This document shows positions 52,967 to 60,318 of a stretch of 64,000 bases of DNA, in pieces. Below the pieces are notes generated by a model. The model did no database searches. It saw only the letters and a program-made list of their open reading frames with translations, and had not been told where the DNA came from. Within the stretch, counting starts at the first letter, position 1; each line of letters starts with the position of its first letter. The stretch is from Synechococcus sp. UW69 (GTDB taxonomy: Bacteria > Cyanobacteriota > Cyanobacteriia > PCC-6307 > Cyanobiaceae), in the NCBI RefSeq assembly GCF_900474185.1, contig NZ_UCNW01000008.1, positions 1 to 64,000 of the forward strand. Reading direction: 5' to 3'. The position numbers and the translations under genes are program-made.

Positions 52967-54822
52967 GGCAGTCCGGCGATCTCGCGGAATCGATCACCGT
53001 TGATCGTTTCCTCGGCAATCAAAACTTCAACCAGGTGGTCCATCAACTCGCGACGCTGTTCCAGCAGAGTGATGGCCTGCGCCAAAGCATTCTTGGCGAG
53101 CTGGCGGATCTGGGCATCAATGGCCTGGCCAGTTGATTCGGCATAGCCAGGCCGTTGGTTGAACCAGTCACGACCGAGGAAGACCTCCGCTCCTGGCCCC
53201 TCAAGCGCCATCGGTCCGAGATTGGAAAAGCCGAAGCGTGTCACCATCTCGCGGGCCAGTTGAGCCACCATCTGGAGATCTCCACTAGCCCCCTGGGTGA
53301 TCTCGAGGGAGCCGAAGACCACTTGCTCCGCTGCACGTCCACCCAGTGCCACAACCAGATCCGCCAGGCAGGACGCGCGGGTGATCAAACCGGAATCGAG
53401 CACCTCTTCGTCTGGCATGAAGCGGGTGTATCCACCGGCTCCGCCCCGAGGAAGAATCGTGACCTTATCCACCGCATTGGCGGCCGGCAGAAGGGTCGCC
53501 ACCAGGGCGTGGCCCACCTCGTGGTATGCGATGAGGCGTTTTTTTGCGGTGTCCTGCAAGGGTCGGTTGCTCAGCCCCATGGTGATGCGTTCCAAGGCAC
53601 CTTCCAGCTGAAACTGGCCGATGCGGAGCATGTTCTGACGTGCCGTGAGGATGGCTGCCTCATTCAGAAGATTGGCAAGATCAGCACCAGAGAATCCGGG
53701 GGTCCGGCTCGCCCAATCCGACAAAGAGACGGAGTCATCGAGGGGTCTTGTTCTGGCGTGCACCGCAAGAATCGCCTCACGACCACGCCGATCAGGTAGG
53801 CCCACATCAATGCGTCGGTCGAATCGTCCTGGCCTCAGGAGAGCGGCATCCAGCACATCGGCGCGGTTCGTGGCCGCAAGAAGGATCACCCCGGAGTTCT
53901 CCTCGAATCCATCCATCTCCGTCAGGAGTTGGTTGAGGGTCTGCTCACGTTCATCGTTACCGCCGCCGATTCCAGCCCCACGCTGACGACCGACGGCATC
54001 GATCTCATCAATGAAGACGATGCAGGGGGATTTTTCCTTGGCCTGGCGGAATAGATCGCGAACTCTGCTCGCGCCGACACCAACGAAAAGTTCCACAAAT
54101 TCGGACGCTGCCATGGAGAAGAAGGGCACTTCCGCTTCTCCTGCAATCGCCTTGGCTAAAAGAGTTTTTCCGGTCCCAGGGGGGCCGACCAGCAGCACGC
54201 CTCGTGGAATCTTGGCGCCAAGGCGAATGAACGCCTCAGGCTGCTTGAGAAAGGTGACAACCTCTTCAAGTTCGAGCCGTGCATCGTTGATTCCGGCGAC
54301 ATCCTCAAAACGAAGCTGCAGATCTTCCTGTGGTTTCAACCGGGGCTGACTGCGCCCAAAACCCAGGGCACGATTCGCCATCTGTGCTGAACGTTTCAGC
54401 AAAAAAGACAAACCGACCACCACCAGGAGCACCAGGAACAGGGTTCCCACCAGTTCTCGACCTGCTTGTTCGCGTCGCACATCCACGACCGTCAGGGATG
54501 TGCCAGAGCTCTCGGCAGCTCGCAGGATCTGATTGTCGTTCGCGAAGACGGGAACCGTGATTCGTCGCCCGTCGTTGTATTGGACCCTGACCTCCCTCTG
54601 GCCCGGCACGAGATCCAACTGCTTGATCTGTTTTGCGTCGATATCCCGCAGCAGGGTGGAATAACTCACAGTGTCCTGTTTCTTCCAGAACCCCTGAATC
54701 GAGGAAGGTTGAACCTTCTGAGGGGCAGCGGAATTACTAGAGCTGTTCGAACCTGGTGCCACGTCAACGCTGCGCTTTGTTGAGCCTAGCGATTTGACGC
54801 AAGGGGGTTTCAAACGAGACAA
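52963..54822 (-). CDS. ftsH: FtsH-family AAA+ zinc metalloprotease
   Basis: 619 residues from TTG 54822 (599 from the GTG at 54762). One hydrophobic segment ([19 protein letters not shown], 124-142). AAA domain with Walker A GPPGTGKT (213-220), Walker [13 protein letters not shown] and second region of homology; M41 protease with HEVGH (434-438) and Asp515. Degrades membrane proteins such as damaged D1. Unlike most FtsH there is no N-terminal membrane segment before the periplasmic-type part; the first 50 residues are Ser/Asn/Pro-rich. Confidence 0.93.
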   Translation of the reverse strand: MSRLKPPCVKSLGSTKRSVDVAPGSNSSSNSAAPQKVQPSSIQGFWKKQDTVSYSTLLRDIDAKQIKQLDLVPGQREVRVQYNDGRRITVPVFANDNQILRAAESSGTSLTVVDVRREQAGRELVGTLFLVLLVVVGLSFLLKRSAQMANRALGFGRSQPRLKPQEDLQLRFEDVAGINDARLELEEVVTFLKQPEAFIRLGAKIPRGVLLVGPPGTGKTLLAKAIAGEAEVPFFSMAASEFVELFVGVGASRVRDLFRQAKEKSPCIVFIDEIDAVGRQRGAGIGGGNDEREQTLNQLLTEMDGFEENSGVILLAATNRADVLDAALLRPGRFDRRIDVGLPDRRGREAILAVHARTRPLDDSVSLSDWASRTPGFSGADLANLLNEAAILTARQNMLRIGQFQLEGALERITMGLSNRPLQDTAKKRLIAYHEVGHALVATLLPAANAVDKVTILPRGGAGGYTRFMPDEEVLDSGLITRASCLADLVVALGGRAAEQVVFGSLEITQGASGDLQMVAQLAREMVTRFGFSNLGPMALEGPGAEVFLGRDWFNQRPGYAESTGQAIDAQIRQLAKNALAQAITLLEQRRELMDHLVEVLIAEETINGDRFREIAGLP

Positions 54823-54849
54823 TCCCTGTTTGGAAATTCACCAGGCGCA

Positions 54850-55026
54850 ATGGCCGTCCCGAAGAAGAAAACATCCAAGGCCAAGCGCAACCAGCGCAGC
54901 GCCACTTGGAAGGCCAAGGCTGCCGTCGCCGCAAAGCGTGCAATGTCTATCGGCAAATCCGTGTTGAGTGGCAGGGCTCAGGGTTTTGTCTACCCAGTGA
55001 GTGAAGCCGAAGACGGCGAATCCTGA
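54850..55026 (+). CDS. rpmF: 50S ribosomal protein L32
   Basis: 58 residues beginning [16 protein letters not shown], with [19 protein letters not shown], the L32 pattern without zinc cysteines. Basic N-terminus as expected. Divergent from ftsH by 27 bases. The last 37 bases overlap the convergent glycerate kinase gene. Confidence 0.95.
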   Translation: MAVPKKKTSKAKRNQRSATWKAKAAVAAKRAMSIGKSVLSGRAQGFVYPVSEAEDGES

Positions 55027-55994
55027 ATCGCATTGGGGAGGTGGATTCGCCGCAAGGTTCGATCCAGATCCACCTCCACAACAACATCTGCCAGCGTGTC
55101 TTGAAAACTGCTCGATGGCAGCGAGCAGAGGATCATGCGGATGAAGCGATCCAATTCCGAGGCTGAGAGGGATGCTCCCTTTTGAGCCTGCAGGGTTGCT
55201 TCCTGTTGTCGTTTCCACAGCAACGGAGCGTTGAAATCCGTCGCTCGCAATTGCCAGAGTTGATCGAAGCCATCCCAAATGGCTTCGTACTTGGCGAGCA
55301 CCGGCTGCAGCTTCTGGCGCCACTCCAGCTCCTGTGGACTCAAGGGCGCGTCGAGATGAGGCTCATCTGAGGAGAGGCCACCGGTTGCTCTGCAGCCGAC
55401 AAACCAACCCTCAAGAATCAAAAAGTCGGCGTCACAGCGTCGCCAACCGTTGCGATCTCCACGGCCATTTCTCTTCGCTTTGTCAAAGCAAGGCATCAAC
55501 ACGTCTTGGCCCTGTCGCCATTGCAGAAGGCAATCCTGCAGAAGGTTCAGGTCATGGCTGCCCGGAAGTGCGCGGGGCACACCCCAGGGGTTACCGCGCA
55601 TTGCTGCGTCAAGCTGATCGGCTTCGAAATAAAAATCATCCAGTGAAACCACTTGAATCGATAGGTCCAAGACCTTTGCGGCGGCTTCAATCCATTGCCC
55701 AAGGGTGGTCTTACCGCATCCTGGGAGAGCACTGAGCCCCACCAGACGGCGTTGCCCGCGCCATTGGTTCGCCAGACTCAGAAGGGGTAATCCAATCGAC
55801 CACAACCAATCCGGTGCTGCTTCGGGATGCCAATGGTCGAGAGCAACTTGATGGCGCTCCGTTTTGCGCTGTTCTGCGAACCAGGTCACTGCATCACCCA
55901 GATCAAGGTGCTGGAGCAACCGTTGCTGGTCGTCGCTCGGAATCAAACGTTGGCCCTCAGGATCCAACTTTGAAGGCCTCCAAAACAACGGCAT
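54990..55994 (-). CDS. glyK: D-glycerate 3-kinase
   Basis: 334 residues from ATG 55994. P-loop [15 protein letters not shown] near 91, substrate region [36 protein letters not shown] and [14 protein letters not shown], as in plant-type GLYK. Last step of photorespiration: phosphorylates glycerate to 3-phosphoglycerate. A longer reading to 56066 overlaps DUF565 more and adds atypical residues. Downstream of a DUF565 gene and a HAD phosphatase gene on the same strand; three genes likely form an operon. Confidence 0.9.
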   Translation of the reverse strand: MPLFWRPSKLDPEGQRLIPSDDQQRLLQHLDLGDAVTWFAEQRKTERHQVALDHWHPEAAPDWLWSIGLPLLSLANQWRGQRRLVGLSALPGCGKTTLGQWIEAAAKVLDLSIQVVSLDDFYFEADQLDAAMRGNPWGVPRALPGSHDLNLLQDCLLQWRQGQDVLMPCFDKAKRNGRGDRNGWRRCDADFLILEGWFVGCRATGGLSSDEPHLDAPLSPQELEWRQKLQPVLAKYEAIWDGFDQLWQLRATDFNAPLLWKRQQEATLQAQKGASLSASELDRFIRMILCSLPSSSFQDTLADVVVEVDLDRTLRRIHLPNAIQDSPSSASLTG

Positions 55995-56268
55995 AAACAA
56001 AACCGAGCCGCAGGTTGTCGAGCCAGGGGAGTCGACGGCGCCAGAGCACCAGCAGTTCACAGGCAATTAGGGCATAGAGGGCTGTGAATGTTCTGACCCC
56101 TACGGCATTCGCCAGATGCACTGTGAGATTGCTGCCGATAAAAAAGCCAAGCAGAAGAATCAACAACGACGCACTACGTCGCCACCAGGGACCAGACCAA
56201 TTGCGTCGAAGGACTGCTCCCCAACTCTTCTGCAGGCCCGCCAGGCGTGTGCGCTGGATTGAGCTCAT
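55957..56268 (-). CDS. DUF565 (Ycf20-like) membrane protein
   Basis: 103 residues with two or three hydrophobic segments (SASLLILLLGFFIGSNLTVHLANAVG and TFTALYALIACELLVLW), then [26 protein letters not shown], the pattern of DUF565/Ycf20. In algae Ycf20 relatives affect thylakoid energy dissipation, but the molecular role is unclear. Starts at ATG 56268, which overlaps the end of the HAD gene by four bases; its 3' end overlaps glyK by 38 bases. Confidence 0.85.
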   Translation of the reverse strand: MSSIQRTRLAGLQKSWGAVLRRNWSGPWWRRSASLLILLLGFFIGSNLTVHLANAVGVRTFTALYALIACELLVLWRRRLPWLDNLRLGFVYAVVLEAFKVGS

Positions 56269-57044
56269 CGATCAGGCACCGACAGCAGAGTCTCCAAATA
56301 CTTCAGCGTCACTGTTCCGTCCTGGCAAGTGGGACCCGAACGTACGGTCGCCGGCTCCCCAGGTTCCCCAAGGTGATCCAGCACGGCAGCTGCATTTTTA
56401 CTGGCATCACGCAGGGCAGACGTATCCCAGGGGGAGGGGGTGAGCAGACAACACAGACCAGCTGCAGTTGCAGCAGAAAGACCCGCCGCTGAATCCTCGA
56501 CAGCGAGACTTGCCGCTCCATCGGCGCCACTGCGGTTGAGGGCCAGCAGGTAGCCGTCCGGTGCAGGTTTGCCTGCTGAAACGTCGTCGGATGTCACGAC
56601 GCCATCGAAGTGAGGGATGTCGTTCTGAATCTGCTCGAGAAGGGCCATCACGGAGGCGGATCCGCTTGAAGTCACAATCCACTGCTGCACCCCGGCGCGG
56701 TTCAGCTCCTTCAGCAGTCTCCTGACACCCGGGCGCAACTTCACATGGCCCTGACGGACGCGCTCCAGGTAATGCAGCCTTTTGCGATCACGCACTTGTT
56801 CCAATTGATCCTGGCTGAGCATCACCCCACGGTCTTCAGCGTGGACCTTCAGCCTGCGGAGCCCTCCAGGAATTGCCAAAAGCGTGTTGTAAAGCTCTTC
56901 ATCCCAATGAAACGGAAGATCTAGCTCCTCGAAAGTCTTGTTAAAGGCTGGGCGATGACCATCCATTTCCGTGTCGGCCAAGGTTCCATCCACATCCCAA
57001 AAAACCGCTGAAAGCCTGTTCACCTTGATGACCAGCAACGGCAC
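56265..57044 (-). CDS. HAD-superfamily phosphatase (CbbY-like)
   Basis: 259 residues. HAD motifs: FWDVDGTLADTE (I), TSSGSASVMALLEQI (II), KPAPDGYLLALNRSG (III) and VEDSAAGLSAATAAG (IV), with an alpha-helical cap between I and II (FNKTFEELDLPF, LRRLKVHAEDRG). CbbY-type enzymes hydrolyse sugar phosphates such as xylulose-1,5-bisphosphate, an inhibitor of Rubisco, which would fit with glyK in the same operon; that is an inference. GTG 57044, divergent from recJ by 32 bases. Confidence 0.88.
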   Translation of the reverse strand: MPLLVIKVNRLSAVFWDVDGTLADTEMDGHRPAFNKTFEELDLPFHWDEELYNTLLAIPGGLRRLKVHAEDRGVMLSQDQLEQVRDRKRLHYLERVRQGHVKLRPGVRRLLKELNRAGVQQWIVTSSGSASVMALLEQIQNDIPHFDGVVTSDDVSAGKPAPDGYLLALNRSGADGAASLAVEDSAAGLSAATAAGLCCLLTPSPWDTSALRDASKNAAAVLDHLGEPGEPATVRSGPTCQDGTVTLKYLETLLSVPDR

Positions 57045-57076
57045 AATGCTGGGACATCACCGCCTGTTGCGTTCCC

Positions 57077-58975
57077 TTGCCGGCTGTCCCCCTCCACTGG
57101 TCCTGGTCCCTTCCGGCTGTAGTGGAACCATCGCCATTGCTGGGGCTTGATTTACCGCTGGCGTTGCGGTGTGTTCTGCGACGCAGGGGCTTCACGTCAC
57201 GATCCGAGGCGGAAACGTTCCTCTCACCGAGTGATCTGCCGCCCACCAGCGATCACTTCCCTGATCTGGACCAAGCCTGTGCGCGCTTGGTTAAGGCTTG
57301 CCGTGCCAGAGAACGCGTAGCCATCTGTGGCGATTACGACGCCGATGGAATGACCAGCACAGCTCTCCTTTTGAGAGCTTTGGGCCCCCTTGGCGCCGAT
57401 CCAGAGCCAGCGATTCCGTCACGGATGGATGAGGGATACGGCCTCAACCCAGCCATGGTTCAGCGGCTCTATGACGACGGAGTGCGACTTTTGGTCACCG
57501 TCGATAACGGTGTTGCCGCACGGGAAGCACTCGATCTCGCCGCCAGCTTGAACATGCAGGTGATCGTGACTGATCACCACACCATCCCGGCGAAACGGCC
57601 GCCCATGGCTGCCCTGATTCACCCAGCGACTACACCGGACGGCTCTCCTTATCGGGGTCTGGCTGGGGTTGGACTGGCTTATGTGCTTGCCCATGCCGTG
57701 GCCGAAGCCCTGAACAAACCTGAGGCCATCCGCGTGGCTCGGGATCTGTTCTGCATTGGAACTGTGGCCGATATGGCCCCCTTGGTAGGCGCCAACCGAA
57801 GCTGGTTGCTGGAGGGACTGAATCATCTGCATCGTTCCGAGTGCAGGGGATTGCAAGCGCTGCAGCGTCTAGCTGGTCTCGGGGAACGTCCGCTGACGGC
57901 CGAAGACATCGGATTTCAACTTGCACCACGCATCAATGCCGTTGGTCGCTTAGGAGAACCGAAGCTCGTTGTGGATCTACTCACAGCGGAAGACTCTGAT
58001 TCGGCCATGGCGCTGGCGCGACGTTGTGATGATTTCAACCGCCAGCGGCGCGATCTGTGCGATGCGATTGAAGCGGAGGCCGTGGCCCTCGTGGAAGCGG
58101 AGACAAGTGATGCTCTCCCGTCATTTCTTCTATTGGCTCAAAGCCACTGGCATCACGGGGTGATTGGCATTGTTGCTGCGCGTCTGATGGAGCGATATCA
58201 CCGACCCACCGCTCTCCTTGCCGGCGATGGTGATGGCTGTCTACGGGCTTCGGTGCGTGGGCCCGTCGGATTTGCTGTGGATGAGGCCCTCTCCAGTTGC
58301 AGTGATCTGTTGTCCCGTTTTGGAGGTCATCCCGCCGCCGGAGGTTTCACCGTGAAAGCGGAGCATGTGCATGCCCTGCATGAACGCCTCTGCGAACAAG
58401 CGGATGGTTGGCTGATGACCCAGGCCCTCGGCCGACCCGTTCAACCCGATGCTCTGCTGCATTTAAACGACGTGAACTGGGAGCTCTGGCGGCATTTGCA
58501 ATCCTTGGCTCCGTTTGGGATCGGTCATCCGAAACCGTTGTTCTGGTCACGGGGCGTCAACGTTGAGGAGCGCCGTGACCTCAAAGGAGGACACCTAGCC
58601 CTGAGGCTTCGCCAGGGAGACAGCGAGCGCCGAGCCATTGCCTGGCGATGGGATCCATCGGCGGTCGTACCCGAATCCTGTGACGTGGCTTACAGCATTT
58701 CGATCAACCGTTGGCAGGGCGAACAGCGTCTTCAACTGGAGCTCAAAGCAATTCGCGCCCATACGGAGCTAGTGCTGATCGACCGGGGGACACGTCAGTA
58801 CACAGCTTGCTGGACCGAAATGTCAGGTCTCACGCTCACCAATGGTGATGGGAAAACCTTGCAGGCAAAGATTGAACAAGAAAAATCCCTCACCAGTGAC
58901 GACGACCTGGCGAGGGATACACGTGTCGTTCAGTTGATGGAAGAAGCCTGTCTTGGATTGGGGCTTCGTCCCTAA
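57077..58975 (+). CDS. recJ: single-stranded-DNA exonuclease RecJ
   Basis: 632 residues. DHH domain motifs: AICGDYDADGMTSTALL (I), VTVDNGVAAREALD (II), VIVTDHHTIP (III) and GLAGVGLAYVLAHAVAEAL, ending with DHHA1 motif FGGHPAAGGFTV, then an OB-fold-like region (FGIGHPKPLFW, HLALRLRQG). A 5'-3' ssDNA nuclease in recombination and mismatch repair. Starts with TTG 57077. Convergent with psb30, 10 bases apart. Confidence 0.95.
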   Translation: MPAVPLHWSWSLPAVVEPSPLLGLDLPLALRCVLRRRGFTSRSEAETFLSPSDLPPTSDHFPDLDQACARLVKACRARERVAICGDYDADGMTSTALLLRALGPLGADPEPAIPSRMDEGYGLNPAMVQRLYDDGVRLLVTVDNGVAAREALDLAASLNMQVIVTDHHTIPAKRPPMAALIHPATTPDGSPYRGLAGVGLAYVLAHAVAEALNKPEAIRVARDLFCIGTVADMAPLVGANRSWLLEGLNHLHRSECRGLQALQRLAGLGERPLTAEDIGFQLAPRINAVGRLGEPKLVVDLLTAEDSDSAMALARRCDDFNRQRRDLCDAIEAEAVALVEAETSDALPSFLLLAQSHWHHGVIGIVAARLMERYHRPTALLAGDGDGCLRASVRGPVGFAVDEALSSCSDLLSRFGGHPAAGGFTVKAEHVHALHERLCEQADGWLMTQALGRPVQPDALLHLNDVNWELWRHLQSLAPFGIGHPKPLFWSRGVNVEERRDLKGGHLALRLRQGDSERRAIAWRWDPSAVVPESCDVAYSISINRWQGEQRLQLELKAIRAHTELVLIDRGTRQYTACWTEMSGLTLTNGDGKTLQAKIEQEKSLTSDDDLARDTRVVQLMEEACLGLGLRP

Positions 58976-58985
58976 GCCGAGGCGA

Positions 58986-59093
58986 TCAGAGCGCGCCGCG
59001 GCGGTAGAAGAGGATGAAGATGACAGCGGGGCCGGCAATGGTGATCAACGCCAGGGCGGCAAAGTTGGCGATCAGGTGAATGTCAAAGCCCAT
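58986..59093 (-). CDS. psb30: photosystem II protein Psb30 (Ycf12)
   Basis: 35 residues: [20 protein letters not shown] then a short C-terminal [15 protein letters not shown]. One transmembrane helix followed by the RRGAL end. This matches Psb30/Ycf12, a peripheral PSII subunit near PsbE and PsbJ that steadies the reaction centre. ATG 59093; recJ ends 10 bases away on the other strand. Confidence 0.93.
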   Translation of the reverse strand: MGFDIHLIANFAALALITIAGPAVIFILFYRRGAL

Positions 59094-59174
59094 GACGATG
59101 CAGCGCTGTCCGAAATCTTTTCACCTCCCAGGCTACGGGGCTCTGTCCCGAGATCGACGAATTCGTTCCGCTCT

Positions 59175-59193
59175 CTGTGATGGCTTGTCACAG
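59175..59193 (+). promoter_or_regulatory. CRP-like dyad upstream of the YkgJ gene
   Basis: CTGTGA-N7-TCACAG at 59175-59193 is an exact 6-base inverted repeat. The cAMP receptor protein consensus is TGTGA-N6-TCACA, so the spacer is one base too long. It lies 8 bases before the next ATG, where it would block translation or transcription if bound. Confidence 0.3.
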
Positions 59194-59201
59194 CCTCAGC
59201 G

Positions 59202-59576
59202 ATGACCAGAGAGAAGCTTCAGTGGACCTGCATCAAGCACTGCGGTGCCTGTTGTCGACTCGCTCCGGAGGAACGTGCTGATGCTCTAGCGGCTTTGAGC
59301 GAAGATCAACAGCGCACCTATCTAGCCATGGTGGGGGCAGATGGCTGGTGCATCAATTACGACACGGGCAGGCAGCGCTGCAGGATCTACGACGAGCGTC
59401 CTGATTTCTGCCGCGTCAGCGAGCTGGGGCGGTTGTTTCACGTTCCAGATGATGCACTCGACGACTTCGCCATTGCCTGTTGCAACCAGCAGATCCGCAG
59501 CACCTATGGCGGCCGCAGTGGCGTGATGCGTAGGTTCAAGCGCGCGCAGACAGCGGGAGGTCCTGTTGACCAGTGA
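59202..59576 (+). CDS. YkgJ-type cysteine cluster protein
   Basis: 124 residues. The CIKHCGACCRLAPEE start, WCINYD, QRCRIYDERPDFCRV and AIACCNQQI form the eight-cysteine pattern of the YkgJ/CxxCxxCC family, thought to bind zinc or an Fe-S cluster. Function unknown. Its end overlaps the start of the first GDT1 half by about 11 bases, so this gene and the two transporters are likely cotranscribed. Confidence 0.85.
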   Translation: MTREKLQWTCIKHCGACCRLAPEERADALAALSEDQQRTYLAMVGADGWCINYDTGRQRCRIYDERPDFCRVSELGRLFHVPDDALDDFAIACCNQQIRSTYGGRSGVMRRFKRAQTAGGPVDQ

Positions 59577-59898
59577 GCAAACAAGCAGCGAGTCGCGGAG
59601 CTTCGCTGCCGTGCTGTTCAGCACCTTCACAACCGTTTTTGTGGCTGAACTGGGTGACAAGACGCAGCTGGCGACGCTGCTGCTCTCCGCCCAGTCCGGC
59701 TCACCGGTGTTGGTGTTCATCGGTGCCGCGCTGGCTTTGATTGCGTCCAGCCTTGTGGGAGTCCTCGTGGGTCAATGGTTGGCCAAAACGCTTCCTCCTG
59801 AGCGACTGGAGCTGATGGCTGGACTGCTGATGGTGGCCCTTGGCATCTGGCTGGGCCTGCAAGCCGCCCGATCTTTATGGCTAAGTGCTGCGAGTTGA
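59566..59898 (+). CDS. GDT1/TMEM165-family transporter, first half
   Basis: 110 residues with three hydrophobic segments. Carries the family motif ELGDKTQLATLLLSA (E-x-G-D-K-T). The family (UPF0016) exchanges Mn2+ or Ca2+ for protons; cyanobacterial homologues export manganese from the cytoplasm. Full-length members have two such halves; here each half is a separate gene, so a heterodimer is likely. TTG 59566 start, inside the YkgJ gene end. Needed in a PSII organism that must control manganese. Confidence 0.88.
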   Translation: MTSEQTSSESRSFAAVLFSTFTTVFVAELGDKTQLATLLLSAQSGSPVLVFIGAALALIASSLVGVLVGQWLAKTLPPERLELMAGLLMVALGIWLGLQAARSLWLSAAS

Positions 59899-59900
59899 CG

Positions 59901-60218
59901 ATGGATTTTCCCCTTCTGATTTCCACCTTCTTGACCGTGTTCTTGGCCGAACTCGGTGACAAGACCCAACTCGCCACCGTCGCCATCAGCGGCACTTCAA
60001 ATCGCCCTCTGGCGGTGTTTCTTGGATCATCATCAGCGCTTGTTCTCGCGAGCTTGCTTGGAGCATTTGCAGGAGGATCCGTCGCCACAGTGATTCCCAG
60101 CGACCTTCTCCAGTTGGTTGCTTCCATCGGTTTTCTCGTGATTGGTGGTCGCTTGCTGCTGCCTCTGTTCAGCGATGCTGAAAACTCCACAGACGGGGAT
60201 CAGACTTCAGAGCCTTAA
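59901..60218 (+). CDS. GDT1/TMEM165-family transporter, second half
   Basis: 105 residues, three hydrophobic segments, family motif ELGDKTQLATVAISG. Partner of the preceding gene, which ends two bases before this ATG. The two share the E-x-G-D-K-T motif but differ elsewhere, so they are old paralogues, not a recent split. The tail (DAENSTDGDQTSEP) is acidic and cytoplasmic in a typical topology. ATG 59901. Confidence 0.88.
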   Translation: MDFPLLISTFLTVFLAELGDKTQLATVAISGTSNRPLAVFLGSSSALVLASLLGAFAGGSVATVIPSDLLQLVASIGFLVIGGRLLLPLFSDAENSTDGDQTSEP

Positions 60219-60318
60219 ACTGAAGTTCGAAGGGTTGACTCAGCACGGCCAGCTGTTCGGCGTCGGCCACCCCTTCCTTCTCTCCCGGCCCTGATGGTCG
60301 GTTCCTGCGTACGCCACG

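Noticed and set aside
59566-60218. Single frameshifted GDT1 gene
   Set aside because: Both halves have their own start, stop and full motif, and differ in sequence, so they are two genes and not a broken one.
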